Source: Pseudomonas triticifolii (GTDB taxonomy: Bacteria; Pseudomonadota; Gammaproteobacteria; Pseudomonadales; Pseudomonadaceae). From it: a DNA stretch of 64,000 nucleotides. Of the stretch, positions 7,297 to 18,827 are shown one piece after another (the first letter of the stretch is position 1; every line of letters starts with the position of its first letter). The DNA is taken from assembly GCF_014358015.1 (NCBI RefSeq), contig NZ_JACONV010000006.1:62001-126000 (forward strand), read 5' to 3'. The position numbers and the translations under genes were made by a program. The notes under the pieces are model-generated. The model worked only from the letters and a program-made list of their open reading frames with translations. It did no database searches and was not told where the DNA came from.

Positions 7297-10128
7297 TTAT
7301 GGTTTCAAGCCGAAGCCATAGGCTGCCTCCCCGCCTATTAATATGTCTTTCAGATATTTATCCGTGTCGTTATCAGGAAAGTAGCTCTTCCTGGTAAACA
7401 AACCACTATCACTCGCCCAGACCCGTCGATCCCACTGCTGCCCCGCAGGTGCAGCCGGGAAATCGACATCCAGCTTTCCACCACCTTCAGCGCGGAGTTT
7501 GCGCCAAGTTGCCAGATCCGGTATGACAAGACCTCTGCTGTCGGCAATTTTCTTACACTCTGTATAGGTATTGAAATTCAGGTACTCCAGCGCGGAGATA
7601 CCCTGAACAACGACCGTCACAAACACAACCTGCCCATCGGAATCTCTCACCTGGACAAAGACAGATCCATTCTTCCTGGCCATCAACAGACCTGTCGAAT
7701 CGACCTCGACGACAGATGGATCTCCCGACAGGAACGTGTACGGCCCCTTGCCGCCACTTACAAGCACTTGCTGACTCGAACCTGGCGGCACCGCAGCAGT
7801 ACTGCCAGACTTCGGATACGCAGCTGTTAAAGAGACAGCTGAAAACGTAACACTCAAGGCGTTGCCTTGCGGCTTGATGACCACGCTCAGCACAGGAAAG
7901 TCTTCTGCATAAGTGTCATTAAAGTCGCCATCGAGTGTTACCTTTGCAAATACCTGCATCTGACTGCCTCCCGCCAATTTATCGAACTCCGCACGAGCGA
8001 CAGTAATCGACAGATCCTTCTGCGCTTCGGCGTCAGTCAATAGTCTGGCCGTCCAGACGTTGATCTCCAGAAAACTACCATCCTTGGCAGTACCCTCAAG
8101 ACGCAGCCACACTCTTTGCCCGGCAGCTATGAACGGCCACTTCTTGAGTGTAACCACGATGTCGGTTGTTATCGCGGTGAGATCCAGCAGATCTCCGGGC
8201 GCTTGCCCGATCACCGGCACAGGCAAGTCGTCCGCGCCCAGCATCTCGACCTCAATGATGGTGTCCTCAGACTCTATCGGCGAAGCCAGTCCATTACGCG
8301 TGACCTGATAGTAAACCCAGACCTCTGCCCCGGTATCGGCACCAATTGCAGAGGCAGGAATAGTGAACTCCAGCGACTCGCTTACGCTACTCACCGCCTG
8401 TTCCGCTATGACTGGCGTCCCGGGGCCGTCAGTACCGATCCAGAAGAGCTGAACCTTGTCACCGACGGCGATAGTAGGGTAAGGGCGAACAACGACCGTC
8501 GTGCCGTTTTGTACGGCAACCGGATCAAGTACCCACTCTAAAGACGCTGGAACCTCTGGAGCGGGAAGCAACACGCCAGCCAACTGAGGACCGACCGAGA
8601 ATGATTCTTCCTGAGACCTGAACTTCTGAGTCTTGCCATCCAGCCCTTTTCGCTCTATGACGTAATAGACGGTCGCCCTCTTGTTGAGCGCTGCGTTGAC
8701 GGTTGCAGCAGGTATGTTGAACACCAGATCCAGATTGACATTGGCAGCATCAACAGCTTGAGTGCCTAAAACGATGGGATCTCCACCGTCAGCCGACTGC
8801 CAATAGGCGGTAACGCTGTCGCCTTCCTGAGTCTCGACATAAGGCACGGTGAGTTTTGTACCGGAGTTCGCCAGAGCAGCATCCATCGCCCCATCTTTGA
8901 CACCCTCTACCACAGCCCCAGCCAACACCCTGGAATCCGCAGCCTCCCGATCCTTCTGACTGCCTACAAAAAACTGATAGTCGGCAGAGCGAAAGCTGAC
9001 TTTCCGTCCGTCAGGTAGAACACGCTCAAGCAGATAGAAAACAGTGACTATCTTGCCCCGGTTAAACTCGATGGTGCTGTCAAGATAGACGTCAAACGAC
9101 ATGTCTCCATCGACATTCTGCTGAGTCACGACGCCCTCATCGGTGAAAGTCGTCTGTTTTGAAGAATCACTCCAAAACAGCGTAACCTTGTCATTGACAA
9201 GGGTACCGGCCGATGGAACATGAACATTAATGGAGTCGGCAATGCCATCTGGATCCAGGCGATTGTCAACAACCTCGTTGATAAAGGGCGGCAAACTTGC
9301 AAGGCTTGGACCGACGTAAATAGTGCGCTTGGGTGAGGTGTACCAGATGCCGTCTCTGTAAACCTTGTAATAGATACTCATAACCCCATTTAGCAGCGGT
9401 TTGATATCGGTATCTGTCCAGGTGACTTTCAAAGGACGACGCTGCAGATTACTGGCGCTGATAGGCCTATCCTTGTCGGTAAAGTTAATAGACTTCTGGT
9501 TGGCGTCTACGCCCTCTCTGATGAGTTTGACGGTGTCGCCAAGTTTCATATCAGCATAATCAAGACTGACCGTCACAAAGTTGACCTTTACCTTGGTGCT
9601 GATATGATCGGGATCGATCGTATCATTCACAGCTTCAATCAACTCGGGCGGCGGAAGGTAAATGCCTCGAATCTCGATGAGAAGAGGTCTCGACGTACGA
9701 ATTTTAGCAGACGTTGTCGCCCGAGCCGGCCTGACAACATACTCAAGCGTTGCTGTTTTACCCGCCAGTTTCTTTATAATATCCGACGGTACCGTAATGA
9801 TCCGGACATCACCCTTCGTCACATTCCGCGCGTAGAAAGACTCACTCCAACTGACCGACGACCCCGCAGGCCCCTTGAAGTTTAGTTGAACATGCTCACC
9901 CGCCTTGAAATTGAAAAACCCGCTACTCGGCACTGCAGATACTTGAACACTGAGCCCACGCCCAGCCAAGTAAGACATATCCGATAACGATGGGGGCGAT
10001 GACGGCTTATCAGGATAACCCAACTGAACATAATCAACTTTTTTAACAGCATCATACTTCTGCACCCCTCCAGCAATGATCGGAGCAGAAGGTGTTCCTA
10101 ACAAAAAAGCCATATTCATTCCATCCAT
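7297..10128 (-). CDS. Large Ig-like repeat protein with invasin-type C-terminal domain
   Basis: A 943-aa protein built from repeated beta-rich modules of about 115 residues, each opening near an LPxP or PPPxL segment and including a V.LFW or V.YY.(E/V)R core. Approximate module positions are 40-155, 158-275, 278-391, 398-516, 520-630 and 634-752. A BIG2-like domain (757-842: GGKGPYTFLSGDPSVVEVD, GSVFVQVRDSDG) follows. The end (843-943; FNTYTECKKIADSRGL, WDRRVWASDSG, AYGFGLKP) resembles the lectin-like tip of intimin/invasin-type proteins. No signal peptide, beta-barrel or autotransporter region is present, so an export route is not evident. I infer a surface or binding protein; the exact family is not recognised. 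Confidence 0.75.
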   Translation of the reverse strand: MDGMNMAFLLGTPSAPIIAGGVQKYDAVKKVDYVQLGYPDKPSSPPSLSDMSYLAGRGLSVQVSAVPSSGFFNFKAGEHVQLNFKGPAGSSVSWSESFYARNVTKGDVRIITVPSDIIKKLAGKTATLEYVVRPARATTSAKIRTSRPLLIEIRGIYLPPPELIEAVNDTIDPDHISTKVKVNFVTVSLDYADMKLGDTVKLIREGVDANQKSINFTDKDRPISASNLQRRPLKVTWTDTDIKPLLNGVMSIYYKVYRDGIWYTSPKRTIYVGPSLASLPPFINEVVDNRLDPDGIADSINVHVPSAGTLVNDKVTLFWSDSSKQTTFTDEGVVTQQNVDGDMSFDVYLDSTIEFNRGKIVTVFYLLERVLPDGRKVSFRSADYQFFVGSQKDREAADSRVLAGAVVEGVKDGAMDAALANSGTKLTVPYVETQEGDSVTAYWQSADGGDPIVLGTQAVDAANVNLDLVFNIPAATVNAALNKRATVYYVIERKGLDGKTQKFRSQEESFSVGPQLAGVLLPAPEVPASLEWVLDPVAVQNGTTVVVRPYPTIAVGDKVQLFWIGTDGPGTPVIAEQAVSSVSESLEFTIPASAIGADTGAEVWVYYQVTRNGLASPIESEDTIIEVEMLGADDLPVPVIGQAPGDLLDLTAITTDIVVTLKKWPFIAAGQRVWLRLEGTAKDGSFLEINVWTARLLTDAEAQKDLSITVARAEFDKLAGGSQMQVFAKVTLDGDFNDTYAEDFPVLSVVIKPQGNALSVTFSAVSLTAAYPKSGSTAAVPPGSSQQVLVSGGKGPYTFLSGDPSVVEVDSTGLLMARKNGSVFVQVRDSDGQVVFVTVVVQGISALEYLNFNTYTECKKIADSRGLVIPDLATWRKLRAEGGGKLDVDFPAAPAGQQWDRRVWASDSGLFTRKSYFPDNDTDKYLKDILIGGEAAYGFGLKP

Positions 10129-10428
10129 AGAATTGAATGCAAAAAGTCACACCGTGCGTTCGGACTGAGCACAGCGTAGAAGGCTTATCCAGCAGCATAA
10201 GCGCTTACATACTCTAGACGACCTACGACCACAGGCATGACTATCAGAAGTAACAGGTAGACATTCAGGAAAGATAAAATCTTTAACAAGGCCCCAGAGG
10301 CACTAAAAATGAAACGATCAAAATAAATGCGCCAGACCGACTTTCCATTGGCAGGCTTAAAGTATCTTTCTACGCATCCCACAGGCCAAGGCATAAGCCA
10401 AGGCCTTTTCACAACGACATTCGCGCCT
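10129..10428. other. Intergenic, no gene seen
   Basis: 300 nt, AT-richer than the neighbours, between the start of the Ig-like gene and the stop of the chemoreceptor gene. A 75-codon frame on the minus strand (10185-10412) has no convincing ribosome binding site or family resemblance. A weak stem AGGCC/GGCCT followed by TTTT lies near 10382-10411 on the plus strand. The Ig-like gene promoter must lie here, but I could not fix its boxes. Confidence 0.4.
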
Positions 10429-12363
10429 TTAAGCCCTGAACTGCCCCAAACTAGCCTTCAATCGCGCCGACAATGTATCCAGCGTCCGGCCACTCGCCGT
10501 CGTCTCGACAACGGCCTGAGCCGCTTTTTCGGCCTGGGCATGAATCACCTCTACACGCCCTCTCACCGCCTGCGCACCCTGCGCCTGGTGCTCGGCGGCA
10601 CGCGTGGCCAGCCCGATAGCCGCATGGACCTGCTCTACCGAGGTCTGCACCGTCTGTTGAAGTCGCGCACTGTCGCGCAGAACTGCCAGACCTTCCTTCG
10701 CCTGTCGCCCGGCCAGACCGATAGTCGCCACCGCCTCTTTGGCACCGGCCTGCAATTTGGTGATGTGCTCTTGAATATCGCCGGTCGAACTCTGGGTCTT
10801 GCTGGCCAGCGCGCGAACCTCATCGGCCACCACCGCAAAACCGCGCCCCGTCTCACCCGCTCGCGCAGCCTCAATGGCTGCGTTGAGCGCCAAAAGGTTG
10901 GTCTGCTCGGCAATACCATGAATGACTTCCAGCACCACCTCGATCTGCTGACTTTGCTGCGCCAGACGCTCGATCACTTGCGAGCCGGTTTCGACCTGGC
11001 CAGCCAAAGCCTCGATCAATCCGCCGACCTGATTTGAAGTGCGGGTATTCTCGTCGGTCGCCTGCTTGATATCGATGACCTGACGCAACGCCTCCTGCAT
11101 GGCCTGACTTTCGGCCTGAGCCTCATCGGCCATTTGCGCCAACGCCTGCAGACTGGCGGCCACTTCGTCACGCTGCAAGGCCGCTGCGGCATCGGCACCT
11201 GCGTTTCTGCGGCTCATCGCACCAATTTCAACCCCGGTCAGTTGCGCCACATCTCCAGCCTCGCGAACAATCGGCTGAAGCTTGTCGATGAACCGGTTGA
11301 CCGCTGCCGACATGTCGCCGATTTCGTCATTGCTGTCGAGTTTGACGCGACGCGTCAGATCACCCTCGCCCGCTGCCAGATCGTTGAGCGCCGCAATCAG
11401 CAGGTGCAGTTTGTTGACCACACGACGCCCGAGCACAACAGCCAGCAACAGCAACACCGCCAGACCGATCAGCGCCAGCCCCAGGCCGATGTTCCAGCGT
11501 AGGGTCTCAGCCGCTTCCTGGACAGCGGAGCGAGTGTTGCTGGCCATTGCCGTCGCGGCCGACTGCGCTGACTCCAGGCGAGTGCGCAACGCTGCCGAAC
11601 TGTCCTTGGAAGCGCCTGCCAGGCTCTCGGAGACCAGTTGCTCGCCACTGGTGATCAAGGTCGCGAAACGCTTGTCCAGCGCAGCCAGGTTCTCTTCGAC
11701 CGATGCAGTGGAAACGCCCATGCGTACCTTGCCGATTTCGACACCATTAGGACTGATGGAGGCTTCGACGTAGTAAACCGACGGGTCGTTTTTCGCGGCG
11801 TTAAGGATTTTGTCCATGGCCCGCTCGCCCTCACCTTTGGCGAGAAGCGCCTTGACCAGAGGATTGTCACGATTCATGTACCGCGTCAGGTGCTCGCCCG
11901 CCGCATCGTCATACACCACGAACAGCACGTTGGGATTGCGCTGGGCACGACGGGCAAACTCGGACAGCGTCGGCGTGTCGTTATCCCACATGGCGCGCGG
12001 CGCCACGGCGGCCAACAGTTCGGCCATGTCGGTAGCGGATTCCTTGAGGTCTTTTTCCAGCGTGGTACGCAGTTGCGCCTGCTCGTCTTTCAGCCGTGTG
12101 GACAGGCCGCCACTGAGTCTCTGACGCGTACTGGCCGAGAGCGCCTCCAGACTGGATGTCACCTCGCTACTCGCGCGCTCCAGTTCGGACGATACATGTT
12201 GCGAATCTACCCCCAGCCGATTGGCAAGATCCGCTTCAAGCGCGGCGATCGTGCTCCGGGTGAGCGCAACCGCGACCACCACCTGCACCAAAAGGGCAAT
12301 GCCCAGCGCAATAAAGACTGGGCGCAACAAACGACTTCGTAACAGAGATAAGACAGCCGACAC
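10429..12363 (-). CDS. Methyl-accepting chemotaxis protein
   Basis: A 644-aa transmembrane chemoreceptor. It has TM1 at about 13-34, a periplasmic sensor of about 260 residues containing a single-Cache-like core ([20 protein letters not shown] ... [14 protein letters not shown]), TM2 at about 295-315 and a HAMP domain (about 316-370). The cytoplasmic coiled coil carries the signalling tip [20 protein letters not shown] near residues 482-501, which contacts CheW and CheA. There is no C-terminal CheR-tethering pentapeptide (it ends KASLGQFRA). The ligand is unknown. It lies in the block inserted between the tRNA-Leu pair and purA. Confidence 0.93.
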   Translation of the reverse strand: MSAVLSLLRSRLLRPVFIALGIALLVQVVVAVALTRSTIAALEADLANRLGVDSQHVSSELERASSEVTSSLEALSASTRQRLSGGLSTRLKDEQAQLRTTLEKDLKESATDMAELLAAVAPRAMWDNDTPTLSEFARRAQRNPNVLFVVYDDAAGEHLTRYMNRDNPLVKALLAKGEGERAMDKILNAAKNDPSVYYVEASISPNGVEIGKVRMGVSTASVEENLAALDKRFATLITSGEQLVSESLAGASKDSSAALRTRLESAQSAATAMASNTRSAVQEAAETLRWNIGLGLALIGLAVLLLLAVVLGRRVVNKLHLLIAALNDLAAGEGDLTRRVKLDSNDEIGDMSAAVNRFIDKLQPIVREAGDVAQLTGVEIGAMSRRNAGADAAAALQRDEVAASLQALAQMADEAQAESQAMQEALRQVIDIKQATDENTRTSNQVGGLIEALAGQVETGSQVIERLAQQSQQIEVVLEVIHGIAEQTNLLALNAAIEAARAGETGRGFAVVADEVRALASKTQSSTGDIQEHITKLQAGAKEAVATIGLAGRQAKEGLAVLRDSARLQQTVQTSVEQVHAAIGLATRAAEHQAQGAQAVRGRVEVIHAQAEKAAQAVVETTASGRTLDTLSARLKASLGQFRA

Positions 12364-12507
12364 AGGAGAATCCCTCCACCTTGAGCGCCATTAAAATAGT
12401 GGCACTAATTTGTCGTTTGTATAGCAAGCGCCGTGCCGTGATGCAATTCACATTTTGTTTGCCATGCAGTACCGGACGCGCAGACCCTCCCCTACAACGA
12501 AGCGGAC

Positions 12508-12532
12508 AAAAAAAAGGCCGCACATGGCGGCC
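12508..12532 (-). terminator. Terminator of purA
   Basis: On the minus strand GGCCGC (from 12532) and GCGGCC (to 12516) form a GC stem around a 5-nt loop, followed by a run of eight T residues (A tract 12508-12515 on the plus strand). It sits 25 nt after the purA stop. Confidence 0.85.
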
Positions 12533-12557
12533 CTTCTTTTTTGCAGCTAGCGAGGTA

Positions 12558-13865
<1,308 letters not shown>

Positions 13866-13904
13866 TCACGCAAACTTGGTGCCGGCAGCGGCCGGCAGGA
13901 ATAC

Positions 13905-15092
13905 TCAATAAGCCAGCGGCATGACCTGCCATTGCTCGCCATGCTGAATCAATTGCCGGTCACAGTCGGCTTCACGCGCGGCGCTCACCTGCTGCCCAGG
14001 CAAGGCCTGAACCACACGCTGACCTTCGCTGCGCAACTGGCACACCTGCTGCCAGAGTGCCGCATCCGTACTGTCCGGCACCCAGATACCGCCGGACGGT
14101 AATACGATTTCTGCCTGACCCAGGGTGACCAGGGTTTTCAGGTCAGTGGAAAAGCCAGTCGCCGGACGGGCACGACCAAAGTCGGCACCGATGTCGTCAT
14201 AACGACCGCCCTGAGCAATCGACTGCCCGACACCCGGCACGAACACCGCGAACACAACACCGGTATGGTAGTGATAGCCGCGCAGCTCGCCGAGGTCGAA
14301 GTACAGTGGCAACTGCGGGAATCGCGCAGCAAGGCGATCAGCAATGCTCACCAGATCGTCCAGCGCAGCCAGCACCGGCGCAGGCGCGCCAGCCAGACGG
14401 TCACGGGCCGCGGCCAGCACGTCGTGACCACCGCACAGGTCCACCAGCGCACGCAGCATCGAAGCCAGTTCCTGCGGCAGATTGGCCGTCAGGGCGACCA
14501 CTTCGTCGATGGCCTTGCGCTGCAGTGCGTCGAACAACTGTTGCTCGACTTCGCCTGACAGGCCAGCGGCACGCGCAAGCCCACGGTAGATACCGACATG
14601 CCCAAGGTCCATGTGCACATCCGGTACATCGGCCAGTTGCAGCATGGCGAGCATCAGACTGATGACTTCAACGTCACTGCTCGGGCTTGCATCACCATAC
14701 AACTCGGCACCGAGCTGAATCGGGCTGCGCGAGGAAGACAGCGCACGCGGCTGGGCATGCAGCACACTGCCTGCGTAGCACAGACGGCTTGGACCTTCAC
14801 GCTTGAGGGTGTGCGCATCAATGCGCGCAACCTGCGGCGTGATGTCGGCGCGGAAGCCCATCTGCCGACCCGATTGCGGATCGATGACCTTGAAGGTGCG
14901 CAGATCCAGATCAGAGCCTGCGCCCGTCAGCAGAGACTCCAGGTACTCGATATGCGGGGTGACGACGAACTCATAGCCCCAGCTCTGGAACAGATCCAAC
15001 ACCTGACGGCGCGCTACTTCAATGCGCGCCGCTTCTGGTGGCAGTACTTCTTCGATGCCATCTGGTAGCAGCCAGCGGTCAACCGTTGCCAT
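13905..15092 (-). CDS. hisZ: ATP phosphoribosyltransferase regulatory subunit
   Basis: HisZ is a catalytically inactive histidyl-tRNA-synthetase paralogue that pairs with the short form of HisG in the first step of histidine synthesis. The 395-aa product keeps the class II fold segments ([34 protein letters not shown], the motif 3-like [20 protein letters not shown]) and lacks the anticodon-binding domain. The start chosen is [15 protein letters not shown] at 15092, preceded by GGGGAA. The frame stays open for 72 further codons upstream without family similarity. Confidence 0.95.
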   Translation of the reverse strand: MATVDRWLLPDGIEEVLPPEAARIEVARRQVLDLFQSWGYEFVVTPHIEYLESLLTGAGSDLDLRTFKVIDPQSGRQMGFRADITPQVARIDAHTLKREGPSRLCYAGSVLHAQPRALSSSRSPIQLGAELYGDASPSSDVEVISLMLAMLQLADVPDVHMDLGHVGIYRGLARAAGLSGEVEQQLFDALQRKAIDEVVALTANLPQELASMLRALVDLCGGHDVLAAARDRLAGAPAPVLAALDDLVSIADRLAARFPQLPLYFDLGELRGYHYHTGVVFAVFVPGVGQSIAQGGRYDDIGADFGRARPATGFSTDLKTLVTLGQAEIVLPSGGIWVPDSTDAALWQQVCQLRSEGQRVVQALPGQQVSAAREADCDRQLIQHGEQWQVMPLAY

Positions 15093-15269
15093 TACGCCAT
15101 TCCCCTGTGATCCGGGCGGCCAGCCTTTAGGCCAGCCTTGAGTGAAGCAGAAAGTGGTGCGCTGTACGACGGGCACGACAAACGCCCGAGACAGGCCTTG
15201 CAGACCACTTTCCTCGAAAAATCTTGCCGCTCGCCCTGCAGGCTGCGACCAATCAATCGTGCAGACGCA

Positions 15270-15293
15270 AAAAAGCCGGGAATTTCCCGGCTG
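15270..15293 (-). terminator. Terminator downstream of hflC
   Basis: AGCCGGGAA (15275-15283) and TTTCCCGGCT (15284-15293) form a near-perfect stem. On the minus strand it is followed by TTTTTTG. It separates the hfq-hflXKC transcript from hisZ-purA. Confidence 0.8.
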
Positions 15294-15330
15294 CCGCATG
15301 ATACACACGTTTTACCGTACGATCACCCCA

Positions 15331-15351
15331 CCGGGCGGTTTTGCCGCCCGG
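15331..15351. other. GC-rich hairpin just after hflC
   Basis: CCGGGCGG (15331-15338), loop TTTTG, CCGCCCGG (15344-15351): a perfect 8-bp stem 25 nt after the hflC stop with no U tract on the minus strand. It may be a processing or mRNA stability structure ahead of the true terminator at 15270-15293. Confidence 0.5.
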
Positions 15352-15375
15352 CGGATGATTTATTACAGCCAGGTA

Positions 15376-16245
15376 TTACGGCTTGGCTTTTTCCAGATAG
15401 CGGAAGAACTCGCTATTGGGGTCAAGCACCAGCATGTCGCTCTTGCTCGCGAAGCTTTCACGGTAAGCACGCAGGCTGCGATAGAACGCGTAGAACTCCT
15501 GATCCTGACCATAAGCCTTGGAGTAGATCGCGGCGGCCTGTGCATCACCGTCACCGCGCGCCTCTTCAGACTCACGATAAGCTTCGGCCAACAGCACACG
15601 ACGCTGACGATCGGCGTCGGCACGAATACCCTCGGCCAGTTCGTTACCCTTGGCACGGTGTTCACGGGCTTCACGCTCACGCTCGGTGCTCATGCGCTCG
15701 AACACGCTGCGGTTCACTTCCTTGGGCAGGTCGATGGCCTTGACGCGAACGTCGACCACTTCGATACCCAATTCCTTTTCAGCCATGCGGTTCAGCGAGC
15801 CGGTGATATCGGCCATCAGTGCGTCCCGCTCACCCGACACGACTTCGTGCAGGGTGCGCTTGCCGAACTGGTCACGCAGACCCGATTCCAGACGACGCGA
15901 GAGGCGCTCGTCGGCAATCTGCTTCAGACCGGAAGTCGCCGTGTAGAAACGCTCGGCATCCTTCACGCGCCATTTGGCATAAGCGTCGACCATCACCGCC
16001 TTCTTCTCGAGCGTCAGAAAACGCTGAGTCGGGGCATCAAGGGTCAGCAGACGGCCATCGAACTTGCGCACCTGGTTGACGTAAGGAACCTTCACATGAA
16101 GGCCCGGCTGCACATCGGCCTGCACCACACGACCGAATTGCAGCAGGACTGCACGCTCGGTCTGGGACACGATGTAGAAGCTGTTCCAGGCAACGACTGC
16201 CAGTACCACACCAACAATTAGGGTGATCAGCGATTTATTGCTCAT
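15376..16245 (-). CDS. hflC: HflC, FtsH modulator (SPFH protein)
   Basis: A 289-aa SPFH/Band-7 protein with one N-terminal membrane anchor (residues 5-24, LITLIVGVVLAVVAWNSFYI) and a periplasmic Band-7 domain. With HflK it encases the FtsH protease and modulates its access to membrane proteins. Conserved parts include QTERAVLLQFG and the coiled segment DADRQRRVLLAEAYRESEEARG. Its ATG overlaps the hflK stop (TGATG), so they are translated together. Confidence 0.96.
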   Translation of the reverse strand: MSNKSLITLIVGVVLAVVAWNSFYIVSQTERAVLLQFGRVVQADVQPGLHVKVPYVNQVRKFDGRLLTLDAPTQRFLTLEKKAVMVDAYAKWRVKDAERFYTATSGLKQIADERLSRRLESGLRDQFGKRTLHEVVSGERDALMADITGSLNRMAEKELGIEVVDVRVKAIDLPKEVNRSVFERMSTEREREAREHRAKGNELAEGIRADADRQRRVLLAEAYRESEEARGDGDAQAAAIYSKAYGQDQEFYAFYRSLRAYRESFASKSDMLVLDPNSEFFRYLEKAKP

Positions 16246-17417
16246 CAGCGACTCTCCCTGGTACGTACATCGCGCTGAGTATCCGCCGCTCGCACGCCAG
16301 CATCAGTTCCGGTCGAAGATGAATTAACGGAGCCCGGCGCATTGCCGGTACCGCTGCGACTGTTTTCCATCATCTTGTCGAGTGGCAGATACAACAGGTT
16401 GTTCTGACCCTTGTCGCCGGTCACGAGCACCTTGCTGGTATTGCTGAAGACTTCCTGCATGGTGTCCAGGTACAGACGCTGGCGGGTCACTTCAGGTGCC
16501 TTGCGGTATTCGGCAACCAGCTTGGTAAAGCGGTCAGCTTCACCCTTGGCGCGGGAAACCACTTCGTCACGGTAACCATTGGCGTCTTCAAGAATACGCT
16601 GAGCCTGACCACGGGCTTCCGGGATCACGCCATTGGCGTAGCTTTCAGCCTGGTTGCGTGCACGCTGCTCGTCTTCACGGGCGCGGATCACGTCATCGAA
16701 GGCTTCCTGCACTTCACGCGGCGCAGCCGCACTCTGTACGTTCACCTGAGTGACGGTGATACCTGTGCGATAGGTATCGAGGAACCGTTGCAGACGCTCC
16801 TTGATCTCGCTCGCCATCAGCTCACGGCCTTCGGTCAGCACCTGGTCCATCGCCGTGGAACCCACGACATGGCGCAGCGCACTTTCGGTGGCATGCTGCA
16901 GGCTGATTTCAGGCTGATCGACGTTCAGGACGAAATCCTGAAGGTTGCTGATCTTGTATTGCACGGTCAGCGGCACTTCGACGATGTTCTCGTCTTCGGT
17001 GAGCATCTGGCCCTGCTTGCTGTAGGCACGCTCGCGCGTCACGTTTTCCATGTACTTGCGATCGAACGGCGGGAAATAGATGTTCAGGCCCGGGCCCACG
17101 GTTTCGTGGTACTGACCGAAACGCAGCACGACAGCCTGCTCCTGCTCATCAACGACATAGATCGCGCTGTAGAGCCAGAAAGCGACGAGCACCACCAGAC
17201 CAATGCCGAGCAAGCCGAAGCCGCCGCCTTTGCCTGGGCTGCCACCACTGCCATCACCACTGCGTTTCTTACCGCCGCCGAACAACCCATTCAGGCTCTC
17301 CTGCAGCTTACGGAAGGCCTCGTCGAGATCAGGTGGTCCCTTGCGGTCGCCACCACGGCGTTTGCCACCCCAGGGATCTTGATTATTCGAGTTGCCACCC
17401 GGCTCATTCCAAGCCAT
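16245..17417 (-). CDS. hflK: HflK, FtsH modulator (SPFH protein)
   Basis: The partner of HflC. The 390-aa protein has a Gly/Lys-rich cytoplasmic N-terminus (MAWNEPGGNSNNQDPWGG, DLDEAFRKLQESLNGLFGGG), a membrane anchor at about residues 75-95 (FGLLGIGLVVLVAFWLYSAI), the Band-7 domain (DEQEQAVVLRFGQYHETVGPG) and a Ser/Thr-rich tail. The start at 17417 is taken because MAWNEPGG is the usual Pseudomonas beginning; the frame is open 17 codons further upstream. Confidence 0.96.
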   Translation of the reverse strand: MAWNEPGGNSNNQDPWGGKRRGGDRKGPPDLDEAFRKLQESLNGLFGGGKKRSGDGSGGSPGKGGGFGLLGIGLVVLVAFWLYSAIYVVDEQEQAVVLRFGQYHETVGPGLNIYFPPFDRKYMENVTRERAYSKQGQMLTEDENIVEVPLTVQYKISNLQDFVLNVDQPEISLQHATESALRHVVGSTAMDQVLTEGRELMASEIKERLQRFLDTYRTGITVTQVNVQSAAAPREVQEAFDDVIRAREDEQRARNQAESYANGVIPEARGQAQRILEDANGYRDEVVSRAKGEADRFTKLVAEYRKAPEVTRQRLYLDTMQEVFSNTSKVLVTGDKGQNNLLYLPLDKMMENSRSGTGNAPGSVNSSSTGTDAGVRAADTQRDVRTRESR

Positions 17418-17513
17418 AGCGCTCTCCATCTGATAAAGCAAAGGCGCACCTTCGGCGCGCCGCCCCATGCTACAGAATGCCCGAGAAACCCGTACAACGG
17501 CTTTCTCGTGCTT

Positions 17514-18815
17514 TTATTGCAAAGTGTGTTGCTCGATGAACTCCAGCGGCTGCAATCCTTCGCGAGTCACCAGACGATTGAGTTCAACGCGCGGTATACG
17601 CACTGCCAGCAGACTTGAGCCTTCCTCGTCGTGCGTTTCGCCCTGTACGGCACCCAGCTCGAAAAACTGGGCCCGCAGTCGAGCAAGACGCTGAGGCAGG
17701 CGCAGGGTGCCGACGAACAGATCGTTACCCAGCAGTTCGGCTACAGCCTGCTTGAGCAGGTCCAGCCCTCGACCATCCCGGGCAGACAACCAGACACGTT
17801 GCGGCTTGCCATCGGCATCGCGCTGTATCTGGGGCTCAACGCCCTCAAGCAGATCGAGTTTGTTATAGACCTCAAGTATCGGCAAGCCCTCTGCCCCGAT
17901 CTCACCGAGCACGGCCATGACCTGCTCGATCTGCGACATGCGGTCCGGCTCGTGGGAGTCGATCACATGCAGCAGTAAATCGGAGTTGCTCGATTCTTCA
18001 AGCGTGGCGCGAAAGGCCTCGACCAGTTTGTGCGGCAAGTGGCGAATGAAGCCCACTGTATCGGCCAGCACGATCGGACCCAGGTCATCGAGCTGCAGAC
18101 GACGTAGCGTAGGGTCCAGCGTGGCGAACAACTGGTCGGCAGCAAACACGTCCGAATCGGTCACGGCATTGAACAGCGTGGACTTGCCGGCGTTGGTGTA
18201 GCCCACCAGCGATACCGAAGGGATGTCGGCGCGACGACGGCCACGACGGGCCTGATCACGCTGACTGCGAACCTTTTCCAGCCGCCCCTTGATCTGACGC
18301 AGGCGTACCCGAAGCAGACGACGGTCTGTTTCAAGCTGGGTTTCGCCTGGACCCCGCAAGCCGATCCCGCCTTTCTGTCGCTCAAGGTGAGTCCAGCCGC
18401 GTACCAGACGGGTACTCATGTGTTCAAGCTGGGCCAGTTCGACCTGCAGTTTGCCTTCATGGGTACGCGCGCGCTGGGCGAAGATGTCCAGAATCAGACC
18501 GGTGCGATCAAGCACGCGACACTCGAAAACACGTTCGAGGTTACGTTCCTGACTGGGCGTGAGGGTGTGATTGAAGATCACGATGTCGGCCTGTTCGGCC
18601 TTGACCTGGTCGCGAAGCTCCTCGACCTTGCCAGAGCCGATCAGGTATTTGGCAGATGGCCGATGACGCGGCACGTTGATAAACGCGACGGTATCGGCGC
18701 CAGCCGACAGGGCCAGCTCCTGAAACTCCTGCGGATCTTCGCGCGCCTCAGGGTCCTGACCATCCAGATGAACGAGAATTGCCCGTTCACCACCACTGTG
18801 GCGCTCAAAGAACAA
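17514..18815 (-). CDS. hflX: Ribosome-associated GTPase HflX
   Basis: An Obg/HflX-family GTPase that splits stalled ribosomes. The 433-aa protein has the N-terminal HflX domain (residues 20-190, including GSGKVEELRDQ and the glycine-rich RGPGETQLETDRRLLR). The G domain carries G1 GYTNAGKSTLFN, G3 ADTVGFIRHLPH and G4 NKLDLL. It lies 12 nt after hfq in the conserved hfq-hflX-hflK-hflC order. Confidence 0.97.
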   Translation of the reverse strand: MFFERHSGGERAILVHLDGQDPEAREDPQEFQELALSAGADTVAFINVPRHRPSAKYLIGSGKVEELRDQVKAEQADIVIFNHTLTPSQERNLERVFECRVLDRTGLILDIFAQRARTHEGKLQVELAQLEHMSTRLVRGWTHLERQKGGIGLRGPGETQLETDRRLLRVRLRQIKGRLEKVRSQRDQARRGRRRADIPSVSLVGYTNAGKSTLFNAVTDSDVFAADQLFATLDPTLRRLQLDDLGPIVLADTVGFIRHLPHKLVEAFRATLEESSNSDLLLHVIDSHEPDRMSQIEQVMAVLGEIGAEGLPILEVYNKLDLLEGVEPQIQRDADGKPQRVWLSARDGRGLDLLKQAVAELLGNDLFVGTLRLPQRLARLRAQFFELGAVQGETHDEEGSSLLAVRIPRVELNRLVTREGLQPLEFIEQHTLQ

Positions 18816-18827
18816 GGCAGACTCCTA

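Noticed and set aside
10185..10412. 75-codon minus-strand frame with one hydrophobic stretch
   Set aside because: No ribosome site, not in a transcription unit, and no recognisable pattern; more likely chance in AT-rich spacer DNA.
12400..12420. Possible sigma54 promoter (TGGCAC near 12402) by the chemoreceptor gene
   Set aside because: Wrong orientation for the chemoreceptor gene and the -12 element does not fit TTGC at the required spacing.
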